Of a stretch of 64,000 bases of DNA, positions 34,201 to 37,292 are shown piece by piece. The notes below the pieces were generated by a model. That model searched no databases and had not been told where the DNA came from. It saw only the letters and a list, made by a program, of their open reading frames with translations. How positions within the stretch are numbered: position 1 is the stretch's first letter; each line of letters begins with the position of its first letter. The translations under genes and the position numbers were made by a program. The stretch comes from Symsagittifera roscoffensis. Its lineage: Eukaryota > Xenacoelomorpha > Acoela > Convolutidae. The stretch spans positions 35,085,807-35,149,806 of the forward strand of contig NC_087065.1 of NCBI RefSeq assembly GCF_963678635.1, in the 5' to 3' direction.

Positions 34201-35912
34201 ACGCCACCCAAAACAGACTATCCGAGTCGCTGGACCTGTTCAAGAGCATCTGGAACAACCGGTGGCTGCGTCAGATCTCGGTCATCCTCTTCCTCAACAA
34301 GCAGGACCTACTGCAGCGCAAGGTGGTCGAAGAGAAGTGGGACATTGGACAGTTCTTTAAGGACTACTACGACTACCGCCTGCCAGACGAAACCAAGGAC
34401 AAAGGTCAGCAATTCCAAACAACGAGCATAAGTTGTTGGATACTGTCTTTTCTAGTAATGGAATACCAGATCTCAGTAAATCAGATATTTAAATAAGAAC
34501 GATAACACATAATTGTTGTCGCGGTTCGAATCGCATTTTGGTTGCAGTTGGAGGGTCTCACTGTCATCCTCCTCATGGAGTCGGCTCCGGCGAAGTGGAT
34601 GACCTCATCTTTTCCTTGGAATCAAGGCGTAATATAGTCAGGACGAAGTAGGGCCGAGGTCAAATTTGAAAAAAAAAGCAATAGCCGGTTACTGTGCAAA
34701 TAGCGCAGAATGTTCCGACCATAGTCTTAAAAATACGACCAAGTTTTTTCAAATTATTGTCTTTTTTTTTGGCGTGGTGCAATAAAAGGAGCTGAACAAA
34801 AAAAAGCTGGGGATTAGATATATTCAACAGCCATACTAAAATAATCAAATTGAAAACCAATGTCGAAAATTGAAAAATTACTAGAAAAATGAAAAAGAAA
34901 TCAAACAAAAAAGAGTTCCGACCATAGTCATTAGAAAACTACGGTTAGGCAGTTTTTTTTCCAAATTAGTGTAGTTTTTTTCTGCTTGGTGTGATAAAAG
35001 GATCTGACGTAAAAATATAATTAAGGCATATTAGACAGTGATAGTAATATAGGCAAATAGGACAAAAAATGTTTGAAGAAAAATGACTGGAAATCTAAAA
35101 ATGAATTAACAAAAAAAGTTCAAAATTTTTGCAGAAAATTTTTGGTTTTTTAGAAGTTTTTGGTTCCCAAAATGAAGCTAAAAAAACTCCAAGCACAAGT
35201 TTTACTTGCTTTAAATTAATTTTAAAGTCTTAAGTTAGGCATATTCAGCTGTTGTAATCGTGCTCGCTTGCTTCATTCGCTCGAATTAAGACGAAAAACC
35301 AAAAATTTCAAACCGGTTTTTCTCGATACTGAGAATCTTTTTTGGAAGTTTTTTAAGGTGGTTCGAATAACGACTGAAAGGGTTTTAATATGATATATCA
35401 CTCAACCCAGTGCGATGATTATTTGTGGTACCTGATTTTGCGTGGAAAACAAAAGCCAAAAAACTAAAACACCCGAATACAAAGTTCTTTCCCATTGTCA
35501 ATGGTCGGAACAACAATACTACTCTCCTGAGCGCGCCCAAGGTTTCTATTGCATTTTAATCACAGGCTTAGTTAAAAAAATACATTGTCAATGATGGTAT
35601 GTTTCTGTTTCAGGAAGCAAACACAATGAACCCCCAGAACTCACCAAAGCCAAATGTTTCATTCGAGATCAGTTTTTGGTGAGTAAACCTACCTAAGGAC
35701 TAATTTTAGTTATTATAAATTACTCAAGCCAACAGGTGTTTTTGTGTGTTTAGCAAATTAGTTCAGTTAGTAGTAATCAAGGCAGCGCCTCCTCCCACTT
35801 CTGCTACCCACACTTTGTCTGTGCAGTCGACACTGAGAACGTGCGAAGGGTGTTCAACGACTGCAAAGACATCATACAGCGCATGCACTTGCGGCAGTAC
35901 GAGTTACTATAG
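4071..35912 (+). CDS. GNAS: G protein alpha-s subunit (7 coding exons, 384 aa)
   Basis: Stimulatory heterotrimeric G-protein alpha subunit. It binds and hydrolyses GTP at the inner face of the plasma membrane and activates adenylyl cyclase downstream of GPCRs. Join: 4071-4206, 9208-9452, 9797-9894, 9971-10025, 34008-34404, 35614-35678, 35754-35912; every junction is GT-AG and the phases agree. Start 4071 (MGC) is preferred over the in-frame ATG at 4065 because alpha-s proteins begin MGC, with a lipidated Cys3. Visible motifs: P-loop GAGESGKS (46-53), switch I Arg184 in RCRVLT, switch II DVGGQ with catalytic Gln210, NKQD (275-278), CAVD (355-358) and C-terminal [10 protein letters not shown]. 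The QYELL end separates alpha-s from the i, q and 12 classes. Length fits the family (380-394). Intron 4 carries an 18.9-kb retroelement, but the reading frame is intact. Confidence 0.96.
4227..4760 (+). repeat. Tandem repeat, 4 imperfect units of 125-140 bp
   Basis: Units start with GTGTTTCAATAC or close variants at 4255, 4380, 4520 and 4660. Each contains GACACTTG, GGATTGTTGAATTTACGCGAGAGTGG and AAAACATAAA variants. A partial unit starts about 20 bases after the exon 1 donor, so the array abuts the coding exon. Confidence 0.85.
4930..5065 (+). repeat. Dispersed AT-rich repeat copy
   Basis: Shares an ordered set of motifs (ATATAGGT, TTTTTTCTCCAGGAAAA, TTAAAATTTGTTAA, GCTCAAATTTG, GTTTGACTT, TTCAAGTTCAGTT) with copies near 38508-38650, 40928-41050 and 44032-44160, and weaker ones near 7520 and 14700. 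Probably the body of a non-autonomous element. Confidence 0.5.
6595..6935 (+). repeat. Dispersed repeat, copy A
   Basis: Matches 13185-13555 over more than 300 bases: GCGTAGTGAAGACT...ATATAGGT, a T-rich stretch, ATATATGCA, TTCAATTGAAAT, GACGTGAATAGC, CTCTCCAAA, then TGATCCAGTTTTCTC...TATCAAAAAAGCGCCAATCATAAAT. The large LTR element landed inside a third copy of the same family (14870-14904 joined to 33815-33890). Confidence 0.7.
7111..7160 (+). repeat. SINE tail hairpin module
   Basis: GCGAAGC-TCA-GCTTCGC at 7133-7149, preceded by GTTGTATCGC and followed by CTTTGTGT. The stem is identical to the copies at 3160 and 12984; the loop differs. Confidence 0.6.
9208..9452 (+). CDS. GNAS: G-alpha-s exon 2
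   Basis: Residues 46-127. Starts after GTTTCAG and completes the P-loop GAGESGKST, then the alpha-helical domain. It is much richer in G+C than the flanking introns. The donor GTAAAC follows CCAGAG in phase 0. Confidence 0.95.
9453..9796 (+). other. Intron 2 (344 bp)
   Basis: GTAAAC...TTTACAG intron, AT-rich, with no other feature seen. Confidence 0.9.
9797..9894 (+). CDS. GNAS: G-alpha-s exon 3
   Basis: Residues 128-159 plus two bases of Tyr160 ([12 protein letters not shown]...EYQLIDCAE). It lies in the helical domain. The donor is GTGAGT. The TAG seen in the genomic reading at the exon end is split by the intron and is not a stop. Confidence 0.94.
9971..10025 (+). CDS. GNAS: G-alpha-s exon 4
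   Basis: Residues 160-178 ([19 protein letters not shown]). The acceptor is GCTCCAG and the donor GTAAGT. It follows a 76-bp intron and precedes the 24-kb intron 4. Confidence 0.94.
11752..11830 (+). repeat. tRNA-like SINE head
   Basis: Near-perfect A box (TAGTCTCGAGG, 11759-11769) and perfect B box (GGTTCGAGTCC, 11802-11812), 43 bases apart. It is followed by a T-rich tail containing TATGAACTCTTTTTTTCCAA, also found near 12440 and 41090. tRNA-derived SINE rather than a working tRNA. Confidence 0.55.
12040..12115 (+). repeat. tRNA-like SINE head
   Basis: Perfect A box (TGGCGTAGAGG, 12045-12055) and slightly degraded B box (GGTCCGAACC from 12086), 41 bases apart. It ends in GGTCGGATGTTTTT, like the relic near 2559. 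Confidence 0.5.
12812..13008 (+). repeat. SINE, Ser/Leu-tRNA-like head with hairpin tail
   Basis: The head CCTTGGCTGAATGGTTAG resembles a class II tRNA 5' half. The body ATTCGAGGCTTAT...AGCTGCTTTTCGTTCGTGTTCTCGC leads to the tail hairpin GCGAAGC-GCA-GCTTCGC (12984-13000) and CTCTGTGT. The same head, body and tail order occurs at 38801, 41213 and 44317. Confidence 0.7.
13185..13560 (+). repeat. Dispersed repeat, copy B
   Basis: Partner of 6595-6935, with the same ordered motifs from GAACGTAGTGAAGACT to CGCCAATCATAAATTGTTCTAGAAATTC. Its 3' part aligns with the reconstructed empty target site of the large LTR element. Confidence 0.7.
14901..14904. repeat. Target-site duplication TTAT (left)
   Basis: Directly abuts the 5' LTR; matches 33811-33814. 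A 4-bp duplication is within the range of Ty3/Gypsy-type integrases. Confidence 0.8.
14905..15314 (+). repeat. 5' LTR (410 bp)
   Basis: Starts TGGAAA and ends ACTCA; repeated at 33401-33810 with a single difference by eye (A or C at position 6). It contains an A/T-rich TATATTTTA near its start and AATAAA at 15109-15114. If these are the TATA box and polyadenylation signal, R would span roughly 14950-15130 (inference). The LTR of the minus-strand copy is also exactly 410 bp. Confidence 0.95.
15109..15114 (+). promoter_or_regulatory. Candidate polyadenylation signal in LTR
   Basis: AATAAA at LTR position 205. It is conserved in the 3' LTR and in the minus-strand copy, but altered in the diverged LTR at 46529, where the region reads CATAAACC. 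Confidence 0.4.
15317..15334 (+). promoter_or_regulatory. Candidate primer-binding site
   Basis: TGGTGCGACC begins two bases after the LTR, as expected for a tRNA 3'-CCA primer. TCGAAC follows near the distance at which a T-loop complement would lie, one base short of canonical, so complementarity may extend into the T arm. The tRNA species is not identified. In the diverged remnant the site reads TGATGCGACC. Confidence 0.5.
15328..15348 (+). promoter_or_regulatory. Leader hairpin next to primer site
   Basis: TAAGTCT pairs with AGACCTTA (one bulged C) around the loop CGAACA. The remnant at 46921-46942 has AAAAGTCT/AGACTTTT around the identical loop, including one T-A to A-T compensatory pair. 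This suggests a maintained RNA structure. Confidence 0.45.
15403..15636 (+). CDS. ORF0, conserved small leader ORF (77 aa)
   Basis: Not a recognised family. It starts about 90 bases after the LTR at ACAAAATG (A at -3) and precedes ORF1 by 0.9 kb. The diverged element remnant at 47013-47246 has an ORF of exactly the same length with about 57 of 77 residues identical by eye and no indels, although the surrounding leader has indels. About 19 further codons differ only synonymously, which is more than expected without protein-level constraint. Conserved core: [25 protein letters not shown], then RT and [16 protein letters not shown]. It is small and basic with no signal peptide or membrane segment. 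It could be an accessory protein or a regulatory upstream ORF. Confidence 0.6.
   Translation: MLYDNNLIEMSLRLNRSEPIFRTIIELPGIGRRHRTKDDIRQSRNLPYSYMIVRQKPEQTFIFRILLAMNLDFHLQT
15965..15989 (+). repeat. Leader hairpin repeat 1
   Basis: CAAGG-CTTAT-CCTTG stem-loop flanked by GATC on both sides. The same 25 bases recur exactly 60 bases downstream. Confidence 0.6.
16025..16049 (+). repeat. Leader hairpin repeat 2
   Basis: Identical to 15965-15989. Two copies of one stem-loop in a retroelement leader resemble paired packaging or dimerisation hairpins; this is inference only. Confidence 0.6.
16565..17032 (+). CDS. ORF1, basic 155-aa protein of unknown family
   Basis: Not recognised. The N-terminal third is mixed; residues about 37-62 are strongly Lys/Arg-rich ([19 protein letters not shown]), followed by a Ser/Asp/Glu-rich stretch and a second basic patch ([13 protein letters not shown]). 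No signal peptide or membrane segment. Its stop lies 26 bases inside the gag-pol ORF, which is in the +1 frame. The ATG context is weak (CTT at -3 to -1), whereas the gag-pol ATG has A at -3. Leaky scanning, reinitiation or a shift at the A6 run (17002-17007) could all give access to gag-pol. It may be a nucleic-acid-binding accessory protein (inference). No second copy is inside the window, so conservation is untested. Confidence 0.5.
   Translation: MSFKNLGNKQTIILHNCEIDNKKYDLVITPHTQTIGYIRTKRQTLKRKIITKQRQITRKRFSKNRNAFSESETNSLDELYKLKESIDKNCPQHDQLYFSDSETTSNSSQRGKRRIKKQYKHKPVHLYNWNQPIRHINNYILTVIERKNEFNAHPR
17007..25229 (+). CDS. gag-pol: Gag-Pol polyprotein, single ORF (2740 aa)
   Basis: Capsid, protease, reverse transcriptase, RNase H and integrase with no stop or frameshift between gag and pol. 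Residues 1-300: N-terminal domain of unknown family. About 300-600: Gln/Asn/Pro-rich, with a duplicated PIQQQNP motif. About 600-795: Retrotrans_gag-like helical domain. 842-855: CCHC zinc knuckle (CX2CX4HX4C). About 910-1070: Arg/Ser/Asn/Tyr-rich low-complexity tract. 1229: protease DSGA. About 1600-1800: RT with YLDD (1737-1740). RNase H with Asp1886. Integrase: His2249/His2256, the cysteines of CNDCIVC (2283-2289) and catalytic Asp2321, Asp2381, Glu2417 (35 residues between the last two). A GPY/F-like segment follows (KGPYQII), with no chromodomain. Unusually long for the family; all catalytic residues are present. Confidence 0.95.
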   Translation: MSSTHTPGDETPDDDEIFPFIVDADTDRGQHIFCQNLLVNLFEPGISPCKTEFPDVKIKRQIIDHYLKDICNITQQYGIYSIEFTSPNHNNRTYTIQTDDLDLEFSKVFSEYIKSIQYHNSQRANSIFTNEVFAIIYSYISILENEIPLTNVSPTETSKHLKVRHEITLLSSYLNIIKENFTKDDVSQHTKHDLQKILAWFIIDYFTHNIDLIAQARKNFRPQNSNDDTAITEQSDYVWDPEWSHSAFINFPQSISSQAIGTISYIRDYVRVIPLTIDATPLNYNTFLPDTQNNSLNSTAIHNENLNGTRNLTQQDIQTPSHFINEEIVHTTTTQQSISPIRPNLTTPRNTNPSQTQVTLQSTVKPSVAPKYSHMDYQTYKPMTIPSKTRKTFTRNNFADHNYNYTHPSKTNYQPQRNFNQYTKPRNWDNPTAQYNSTNFQPNPPQDRSGNYPFFQQNKNKKQTSYQMDYLSSDEDFLQPDIFAPNTQEYRRQGIQKTRTNHRNFSPQSIDAQYQQPIQQQNPINTQSFQPIQQQNPMTTHSYQPSQMQNEIPLPYYLQQHEITRNQLSNFSQMPNAAESLQMTMNPYLMGGSSITSNKPLMVFTGTDPEYSVEDYLNAVTANLILNIGPEPINTPLHQNWIHRRTALIQTTLDGAAQKWFSVLPQEIKSNWKRFTQEFSKMFDSERNKQQQRVLCNEIRRLPNETIKQIAVRIETLVRKAYSLNTHDYKNTKMTEILMMTLTPQLRKIAIKKRASHPSSIREPDLDFRKLVDKLEQAEITMKLEETENLKLQYVNKIETTPTNINNIQESETDLVEKITEILNIYEKNPNFKGKPSFKKWCNYCRRYGHSISECRQKQQDSQNKPQKYKEPNKSFYQYMKKDQNLPNKNVYSNNSSGKPLPNNTSYTRNQSPYNSSYRGRSPERRNTYNSSQNHYNRPNSRNNYSRSNSNTQRFVSRSNSQSRNNYYPNNQSRNSSYNRNRNYSYNRNRSYSNNRNQNYPNNRSRNNSYNRSNYNRQNNNYQNRSRNNSQNRHPSYNNRYRNYSQSPHRNNNHYNNSNNRHRSSTPKHQRQINQVQANPETTSDPPGIDDTVTDTLQLNQINCTSSDSESDTENTLAINMIKVENDYESVIYEQPFPSHIYENQSEFLQNHYTTPINSTPTTQETNEINTTDQTNKNTKTKCLNTNHIYQNIQKEQPKEKIWTIPFLLESPRNKEFQPPDLEIDFLIDSGAESNILNIPTWNEIKTLHPKLTPLETSSKLATAQGSTLINYGKIQLFLLPTRTMEQSKLLNKPFKQIFHITDIKYNIIGIPFISKYIPTINILNSKILIKDKYTKTKETSLTFFQRLNKQPPFFSKFYPIFNQQRKHLKPLSGNIYNFSVKQVHQYDKEQNKQKFYMSDFEFKPIHKFFKITISSIKYLKNSNSDIISLHVYNNTPYQVTLPLGLLGYCETNATISPIHEKAYRVNNILQLLDICQSTILNEELSINNIISNENRNTDYFTKTPYFKPTFNISNYTEDQQKFLTMFNFQHSQITQDEFEKLAKQLIQYSSVYATSKFDVGKISSSLHLPLKPDAVFKKQRASKVPIHLHDKVNRLLDILEQYNIISPVNKEEQPKGNTFINPVIILAKGESLKIVLDARYLNSLIDESKCNWPIEPIQVILTKINGKYFTTADMNSAYNQMPLDEQSRRLTQFVIGNQQYEFNRLFYGISIGPAAFSAFMSKIFRPLILKKNAITYLDDVFMQSQTKDEMFKVLEQYHQILQNENLKAAPDKSHFFLTRVKFLGHNIERKTITPLKSRIDAIQKLQPPTNKKKIQEFLGMLNFLSKYVYKMQLYLRPFYNILRQQNNFEWNTEHQTRFEEIKKLLTEQISNTIPDPDQPFYAMCDASNFGIGAALLQSHNGTNKMNLISANSRLFTQAELRLSTLMRECTAIIYTLTEYEFLILGSKHPTVLFTDHKPIIFLFTQKSNPNHRVYRFQLILMKFPNLHIVWTAGKNLALPDTLSRNTPPELLTRKTTVEIPKNIKFYLAENETSPRLECKYAVKTDIEQSQINNLQHFPLYLDCQNNHYEVDLLGTSTFKPIPYSQWIKNNTQQKRTKQHLPKKDHFPLIEKEDLTDKINLSGPQTNDSKYTINQVFDLHDPLDTIPLSKFEVENIFLPPTDTITISTLKQYQNLDPIIRHLKSWHKYKTKPIKADSTILGNKTLLRYFRKFNNTTINETTDLLEYNLNESTVPCLPISMILIAFNISHTQNIKGHSGSEKTYSNFIQNFYFPNAPIWIKVLCNDCIVCQLNKPYPNQKQVAQKQDFKGQSLYFNHRISFDTKGPISPSSEGNSYIMVIVDAFTHYVALNPVPHCNAYYAYTTLYEHWIAKFGLPEILVTDNGTEFINNEIITLCHLYNIKHKPRTSHAPWTNGLVEGMNRSLQEYLRCIINGNDTKYTEWSADVKLFPLAYNSQITTTLGMSPYEMVFNQKPRKPIMFTANSHKNAQGYCQPNKDSICYNLPLHTHDEDHFHHPQILKLASGTHTEWILNRDKKHNEIYQKITKKLLQRQNINEQINSRFTPASDLKIGTFVLIPNFNTHKGISKKLQPLRKGPYQIIAKPTDVTYKIIDSNKKEIVQHRNNLLPYYPKEYALRELTQLYSFTGLKIIQNEPHLKNTEQNDNPTETQNTKPTATKNNTQNHKESPKQRKNRKMTEQIIPQEEIDKSEHRKTTRLRNQPRKNYKMFIPQSKILKKVEFKK
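25230..25831 (+). other. Gag-pol to p76 intergenic segment
   Basis: About 600 bases without an ORF, conserved in length and largely in sequence in the other copy (59662-60259). It contains TTAGCCTAAAGT twice, about 30 bases apart (near 25590 and 25621), and both repeats persist in the copy. It may hold splice or RNA-export signals for the downstream genes (inference). Confidence 0.6.
25832..26062 (+). CDS. Small hydrophobic ORF p76 (76 aa)
   Basis: Family not recognised. Nearly the whole chain from residue 10 to 60 is Phe/Ile/Leu-rich ([20 protein letters not shown], then [15 protein letters not shown]), consistent with two closely spaced membrane segments or one long one and a short polar tail ([11 protein letters not shown]). 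The same ORF with the same length is intact in the other copy (59431-59661), differing by a few conservative changes. Its TGA stop overlaps the next ATG as ATGA. Size and hydrophobicity resemble small viral membrane proteins; no function is shown. Confidence 0.55.
   Translation: MLFSQTVAQIFINFKHFFSILQAFIIFLFDIIESFLIIIIIFCNIFLIFYTIIELFLQLSKTLEYIHRYDFNNLSK
26059..26247 (+). CDS. Small membrane ORF p62 (62 aa)
   Basis: Family not recognised. It starts in the ATGA overlap with the stop of p76. Two hydrophobic stretches (about residues 10-29 and 36-51) are separated by a short CKCIKK basic loop, then a polar tail EEYYNKHK. This fits a two-pass hairpin membrane protein. The homologous ORF (59246-59434) is the same length and shares the 4-base overlap, so the arrangement is maintained. 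The small size and paired membrane spans recall viroporin-like proteins (inference only). Confidence 0.55.
   Translation: MIRTIFSRTDIFLLFVIFITFLLSLILTICKCIKKAIITFALATIFLILFLEEYYNKHKPSH
26253..27389 (+). CDS. ORF3, 378-codon open frame with no methionine
   Basis: Open from just after TAA (26250-26252) to TAA (27387-27389). It contains no in-frame ATG, and only one out-of-frame ATG (26845) occurs before the envelope ATG at 27377. The product would be Ser/Thr/Pro/Asn-rich ([24 protein letters not shown]) with a more ordered C-terminal third ([20 protein letters not shown]). Family not recognised. Coding status is supported by the other copy (58105-59237), where many differences are synonymous, although that copy has a one-base deletion near 58455. 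It is probably reached by splicing or non-AUG initiation. A possible acceptor is CCCAACAG (to 26288); the donor-like CAG/GTAACC in gag (18077/18078) has the same phase. It overlaps env by 13 bases. Confidence 0.6.
   Translation, partial: QFKNPSKIATQQSQNQSSPTSSQDNPTPPSTTQNPQTSTRISFQDNPYTFEERHARLSEPLEPVQRQASLSEPTYTLYPTLPQELSRIRNLSQNQNTAEINRQIIHPRRNRNFQTPRVHFDIPQSPTQTTPENTTGITPETPTLFSQRSTSSLPSDYLGSTPTSEQIRENPFNPPNLTSRLPYWTTNSFTQGEPNLVNDPIDISTDTTTSSSLPETLSLPSTPSISQFSPLPFNLNFPNNLDARYREQSSINIPLRLDWNTFTAPPPLFGQHQESNRLHNWALNRLQYRQDIHNDIRDHNIQILQQNSLQLKFEITVKLNNITQHPYPLNPPNITAQSLPPPFITTEVIYKYDRYTKNTIGYITFYNPYSGLSYTCIF
27377..29995 (+). CDS. env: Envelope-like membrane glycoprotein (872 aa)
   Basis: Type I membrane glycoprotein layout. 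An N-terminal signal peptide (residues 1 to about 19, [17 protein letters not shown]) is followed by a large Cys-containing ectodomain with N-glycosylation sequons (NIT, NTT, NRS). A hydrophobic anchor region lies at about 697-728 ([17 protein letters not shown]), a second at about 743-760, and a Pro/Gln-rich tail of about 110 residues follows. The early ectodomain pattern (YDC, then a V-x-x-C, a variable region, a K-V-H-C and a later DDC) recalls glycoproteins of chuvirus-like negative-strand viruses captured by some animal LTR elements; this is low-confidence inference. The ORF is uninterrupted and exactly the same length in the other copy (55499-58117), with about 20 residue differences by eye. 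It overlaps ORF3 by 13 bases and ORF5 by 4. Confidence 0.75.
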   Translation: MYILKLLIFLQLLFLVISNQNINPSPRTGPQDLLVTHYDCEENEQKTLHKYAINQVSQCETEPQAIETTDIIATLYSKARATTVTGYKFTATFSEKKVHCSQVSNGNKNRLDHESFYQSNIERLLHLNPDDCKNELLRLNITQNKNSQRKLVNFQVFSDSVHQSQLERHQGHIKLNEKYPYNGAHGRLTYDLHDKHWIPHIGINNPSNCKADTKNKGYQEIMFFDWKIQLEKIQLTRDLSDNTMIYQGIRLPCKNDQGYCDPTTRTQATIVWFPEDTCTTFQVAKIHARMIKFHEKYFIQSIPYEQVHPSRKLSSDFRNIDNIENKLTRFQIYQETELACKYRNPLHRTQYSEILLEYEKGFDMTTGKVKIDPYATGHPLNEGTSYIPVNFQKSNGQPGGHLKPSDTRSTRLQELSLMNTTYFGNIHYDIHLDMKLDYTISRIFQEMSLSELETLHQLCELERTQILQSLALAVLKIPYAGYLLSGNRSNFLDYEGNILWFYTCTKKVSPLYVFEDKRCYKRIPIFYKNKVHFVDTLSRRTYFWDTAVPCGSENSHNVVQLNPDENKYYLLTPYPTLMQSLKKFSPESIRAIARNPNIDLQSIGIYSKSDIQHHIRTQQFQELLTQMDTIQRQSIDQNLRKLAETAGFADIYTQDYSGYFKDIKDYIYLNGEKYRPQDISPINIFSFVTLKNEILDFLGWPYYILEKLTILYAMFNFIGFLFSLLKGIYNTCAIHTQVNRQASVARILFAGFFGIFSTSINKILLDAQIKEYNTKITTRQNTYDEEHNNVDPQPTAPQLPPLPNNHPLSLVPRNFRNLAITHNPNFRLTTSQSPVQHIMTHQSQDDNNYEQIIEQPHTTAFQSQNNNFFSPR
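29992..31785 (+). CDS. ORF5, 597-aa protein of unknown family
   Basis: Starts in an ATGA overlap with the env stop. Residues 1 to about 190 are Ser/Pro/Thr/Asn-rich and probably disordered. From about 195 to the end the sequence is ordered-looking and aromatic-rich ([67 protein letters not shown]) and ends GFFPDD. No signal peptide, membrane segment or known catalytic motif is seen. The other copy (53697-55502, 601 aa) is intact; its length differences are in-frame two-residue insertions in the Ser/Pro-rich part, as expected for a protein-coding gene. It could be a matrix, nucleoprotein-like or regulatory factor, but nothing in the sequence decides. Confidence 0.65.
   Translation: MSRQLGSLHRSNSHPTNLTSSIPIIPLFAFPPPDFPSSNVTSGMNSDTNSQISVLYSISQLNNPNIETPDEFADSEPSPSNNFHNPSQFSQPPFQPILSNNPDPITPTPSYASQVTPTYSSYHSDQSSPDTPRISPELDNFITLQQQPYHLNTPTINQISSTTNSSNPPTPSSNYTESLAPSSTSTEFSLNTNRAYRTFKRNFPNHPFPAKPGTAREYINHPQHTNTREFLAITLPSFPQYTLNTPHDANETRNFVDEYVLMPTLSWTSYYHFTNPLCLPLTNTSIDIDRNKDMLYRLTTPLTARQFTYVGYKKSLKIHTAPRANEYTLEYYDHNIIRANQDQFLDDDRFANPQITEKFFIKTPYVFTLNIFDRKFDHIISEALTSTQAYESFKERFQIFSLTFHFLAPHERDLHCSHDIMLRTKQTHTYSYYRFIQNHFDLHTPSRQPHHRFQFINSKYTSPYFLNFTYCIKDTNLHGILRNYDPITQMYIFCPITKTFNAEESRPFLIPHEFVQPIEIPILEFIHNTKFNHKLYNLIQNTPYEFAVGTEELTTIKALQLLWPLLQTKNIIRILAKLLTTSELVHDIFPHGFFPDD
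31789..31867 (+). other. 79-bp intron directly after the last stop codon
   Basis: CAG/GTAAGTATG donor three bases after the ORF5 stop; TACTAAC branch-site consensus (about 31812); pyrimidine-rich TTCTTTATTCATGTTTTCTTTAG acceptor region. The minus-strand copy has the same donor, branch site, acceptor and exact 79-bp length (53615-53693). The stop is too close to the junction to trigger typical exon-junction decay. Confidence 0.7.
31994..32112 (+). repeat. GCAGTAAAT cluster (4 copies)
   Basis: The nonamer GCAGTAAAT occurs four times within about 120 bases and a related GCAGTAC follows. The minus-strand copy has related motifs in the same order (53360-53500). Possibly a protein-binding array. 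Confidence 0.5.
32739..32766 (+). promoter_or_regulatory. Conserved 3' hairpin
   Basis: AAGAGCTACTCA pairs with TGAGTAACTCTT (one wobble-type mismatch) around the loop AGGG. The copy near 52710-52740 keeps the stem and has loop AGTG. An RNA element is likely; its role is unknown. Confidence 0.5.
33391..33400 (+). promoter_or_regulatory. Weak polypurine tract
   Basis: CCCGGATGGG immediately precedes the 3' LTR; only GGATGGG is purine-dominated. It is identical in the minus-strand copy. Much shorter than typical plus-strand primers. Confidence 0.35.
33401..33810 (+). repeat. 3' LTR (410 bp)
   Basis: Same length as the 5' LTR and identical by eye except position 6 (C here, A in the 5' copy; C is also found in the other two LTRs). 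Ends ACTCA directly before TTAT. Confidence 0.95.
33811..33814. repeat. Target-site duplication TTAT (right)
   Basis: Abuts the 3' LTR and matches 14901-14904. Confidence 0.8.
34008..34404 (+). CDS. GNAS: G-alpha-s exon 5
   Basis: Residues 179-310 plus the first base of Gly311. Starts after TGTTTAG and carries switch I (Arg184), switch II ([12 protein letters not shown], Gln210) and NKQDLL. It has a higher G+C content than the flanking introns. The donor GTCAGC is weaker than the others. Confidence 0.95.
34405..35613 (+). other. Intron 5 (1.2 kb)
   Basis: GTCAGC...TTTCAG intron. Holds an imperfect direct repeat about 207 bases apart (GTTCCGACCATAGTC...AATAAAAGGA near 34709-34800 and 34914-35010). 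No gene seen. Confidence 0.85.
35614..35678 (+). CDS. GNAS: G-alpha-s exon 6
   Basis: Residues 311-332 (ending [10 protein letters not shown]). The acceptor is TTTCAG and the donor GTGAGT, phase 0. Followed by a 75-bp intron. Confidence 0.94.
35754..35912 (+). CDS. GNAS: G-alpha-s exon 7 with stop
   Basis: Residues 333-384 after GTGTTTAG: a Ser-rich linker, [13 protein letters not shown], then [14 protein letters not shown] and TAG (35910-35912). The last residues contact receptors and define the alpha-s class. Confidence 0.95.
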   Translation, partial: QISSVSSNQGSASSHFCYPHFVCAVDTENVRRVFNDCKDIIQRMHLRQYELL

Positions 35913-37292
35913 GCAACAACAACACCCATTCAAAGCCCGCACACTGCAACAAAACAACTTCCACCACAACACACAGTAGAGAAAAGAGAACATTACTCCA
36001 CCACCCACACACCAACCGTCTCGTCTATCTCTCCTCTCTCTTCTCTCTCATTCAACATGGTACTTAGAAGAGCGAAAAACAACAATACAATAGAACACCT
36101 GTTGACAATGACGAATAGAGGTAGAACCAGAACTCACTTGCGACACCCAAAAAGAGTGGAATCAGAGAACGGATGAAAGATAATTTGGCATTCTCCATTG
36201 CAGAACCGTAGCTAAAAAACTGAGAAACTGTACCATAATAATTTGGCCAGTAACAACAACTGCTGCAGAATGATGTGTGACAGACAGATGCATTCTACCA
36301 TTCATTTCTGATCAGACTTTCAGCAAATTCTATCTTATTGCCAATTCCAACGTTCCTAATCGAGCTCTAAATTAAGCGTGCTATGGTGCATTTGTGATGA
36401 TATCGGTGATGCGAATGCGCCTATTCCATTCGAGGTCGAAATTTCTGGTTTTGAATATTTCTTCTTCCGAGGGTCCAGTACTTACTCAAATCGTGTCCAC
36501 CCTCCCTAGAGCAATGAATTCATTTGTAAAACTAAGCTTTGAATGCGAGTTTTTATTTCGAGAGCATAATTTAGTACTCAAATCTTTTGTTTTATTCTTT
36601 GCATTCTAATCTAATCGAATATTCCTTTTATCCTTTTCGAATTTTGTAATTGTAATTCAGTCATAAATTTGGTTCCAATGAGATGACAGAAAATAATTTA
36701 TAGACATCGTAGTGATATTGCCCAAAACAACCCAAAATGTAATGTTCGAGTTGGTGTACTTATAATGAAATGCGTCTTCGCTATATTCTATTTGCAGTTG
36801 ATTTGGTCGAAAAAGTAGTAGATTCCAAAACTGAACACTCGTTCTAAATCGAAAGAGGGAGAGAGAGGAATGAGTTTGACCTTTTCCTTAACCTTTCCTC
36901 TGTTCTACTCTTCCTACCTACCTTGTCCAAAGATGTCAACATTCATCGGTGCTTTTTTCATTTTTTCAATCTTACCTTTGGAGACCGCTCGCTATAACCG
37001 TCCTTATATACCAAAATCCTTAACTCGAGAACCATTTTCCACGTTGAAGGCTGAAATATTGGAGTTTTTGTTGGTTTTCGTTTCGCTTGGTCAAACTGTT
37101 CTGGTTCCTAATGCATTGATTATTCTGATTTGGGAATAGGAACCAGGAGTTTGTAATTGAGCCAGTGTTGCATGCGTCTCTCCCTCCCCCTCTCCCTATA
37201 AGGAAACCATCAAATTTTGAATCAATGAATTAATTTGTGAATTTGTTCCAAACAGCGTTTGTTACTTTATTTAATATAAGTGAAAAAGATTT
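35913..37292 (+). other. G-alpha-s 3' UTR and downstream flank
   Basis: Pyrimidine-rich CTCTCTCT stretch near 36020-36055, otherwise AT-rich. No clear AATAAA before the tandem array; the first obvious ones (about 37943 and 37958) are inside tandem unit 1, so the transcript may end there. No ORF with coding features. Confidence 0.4.
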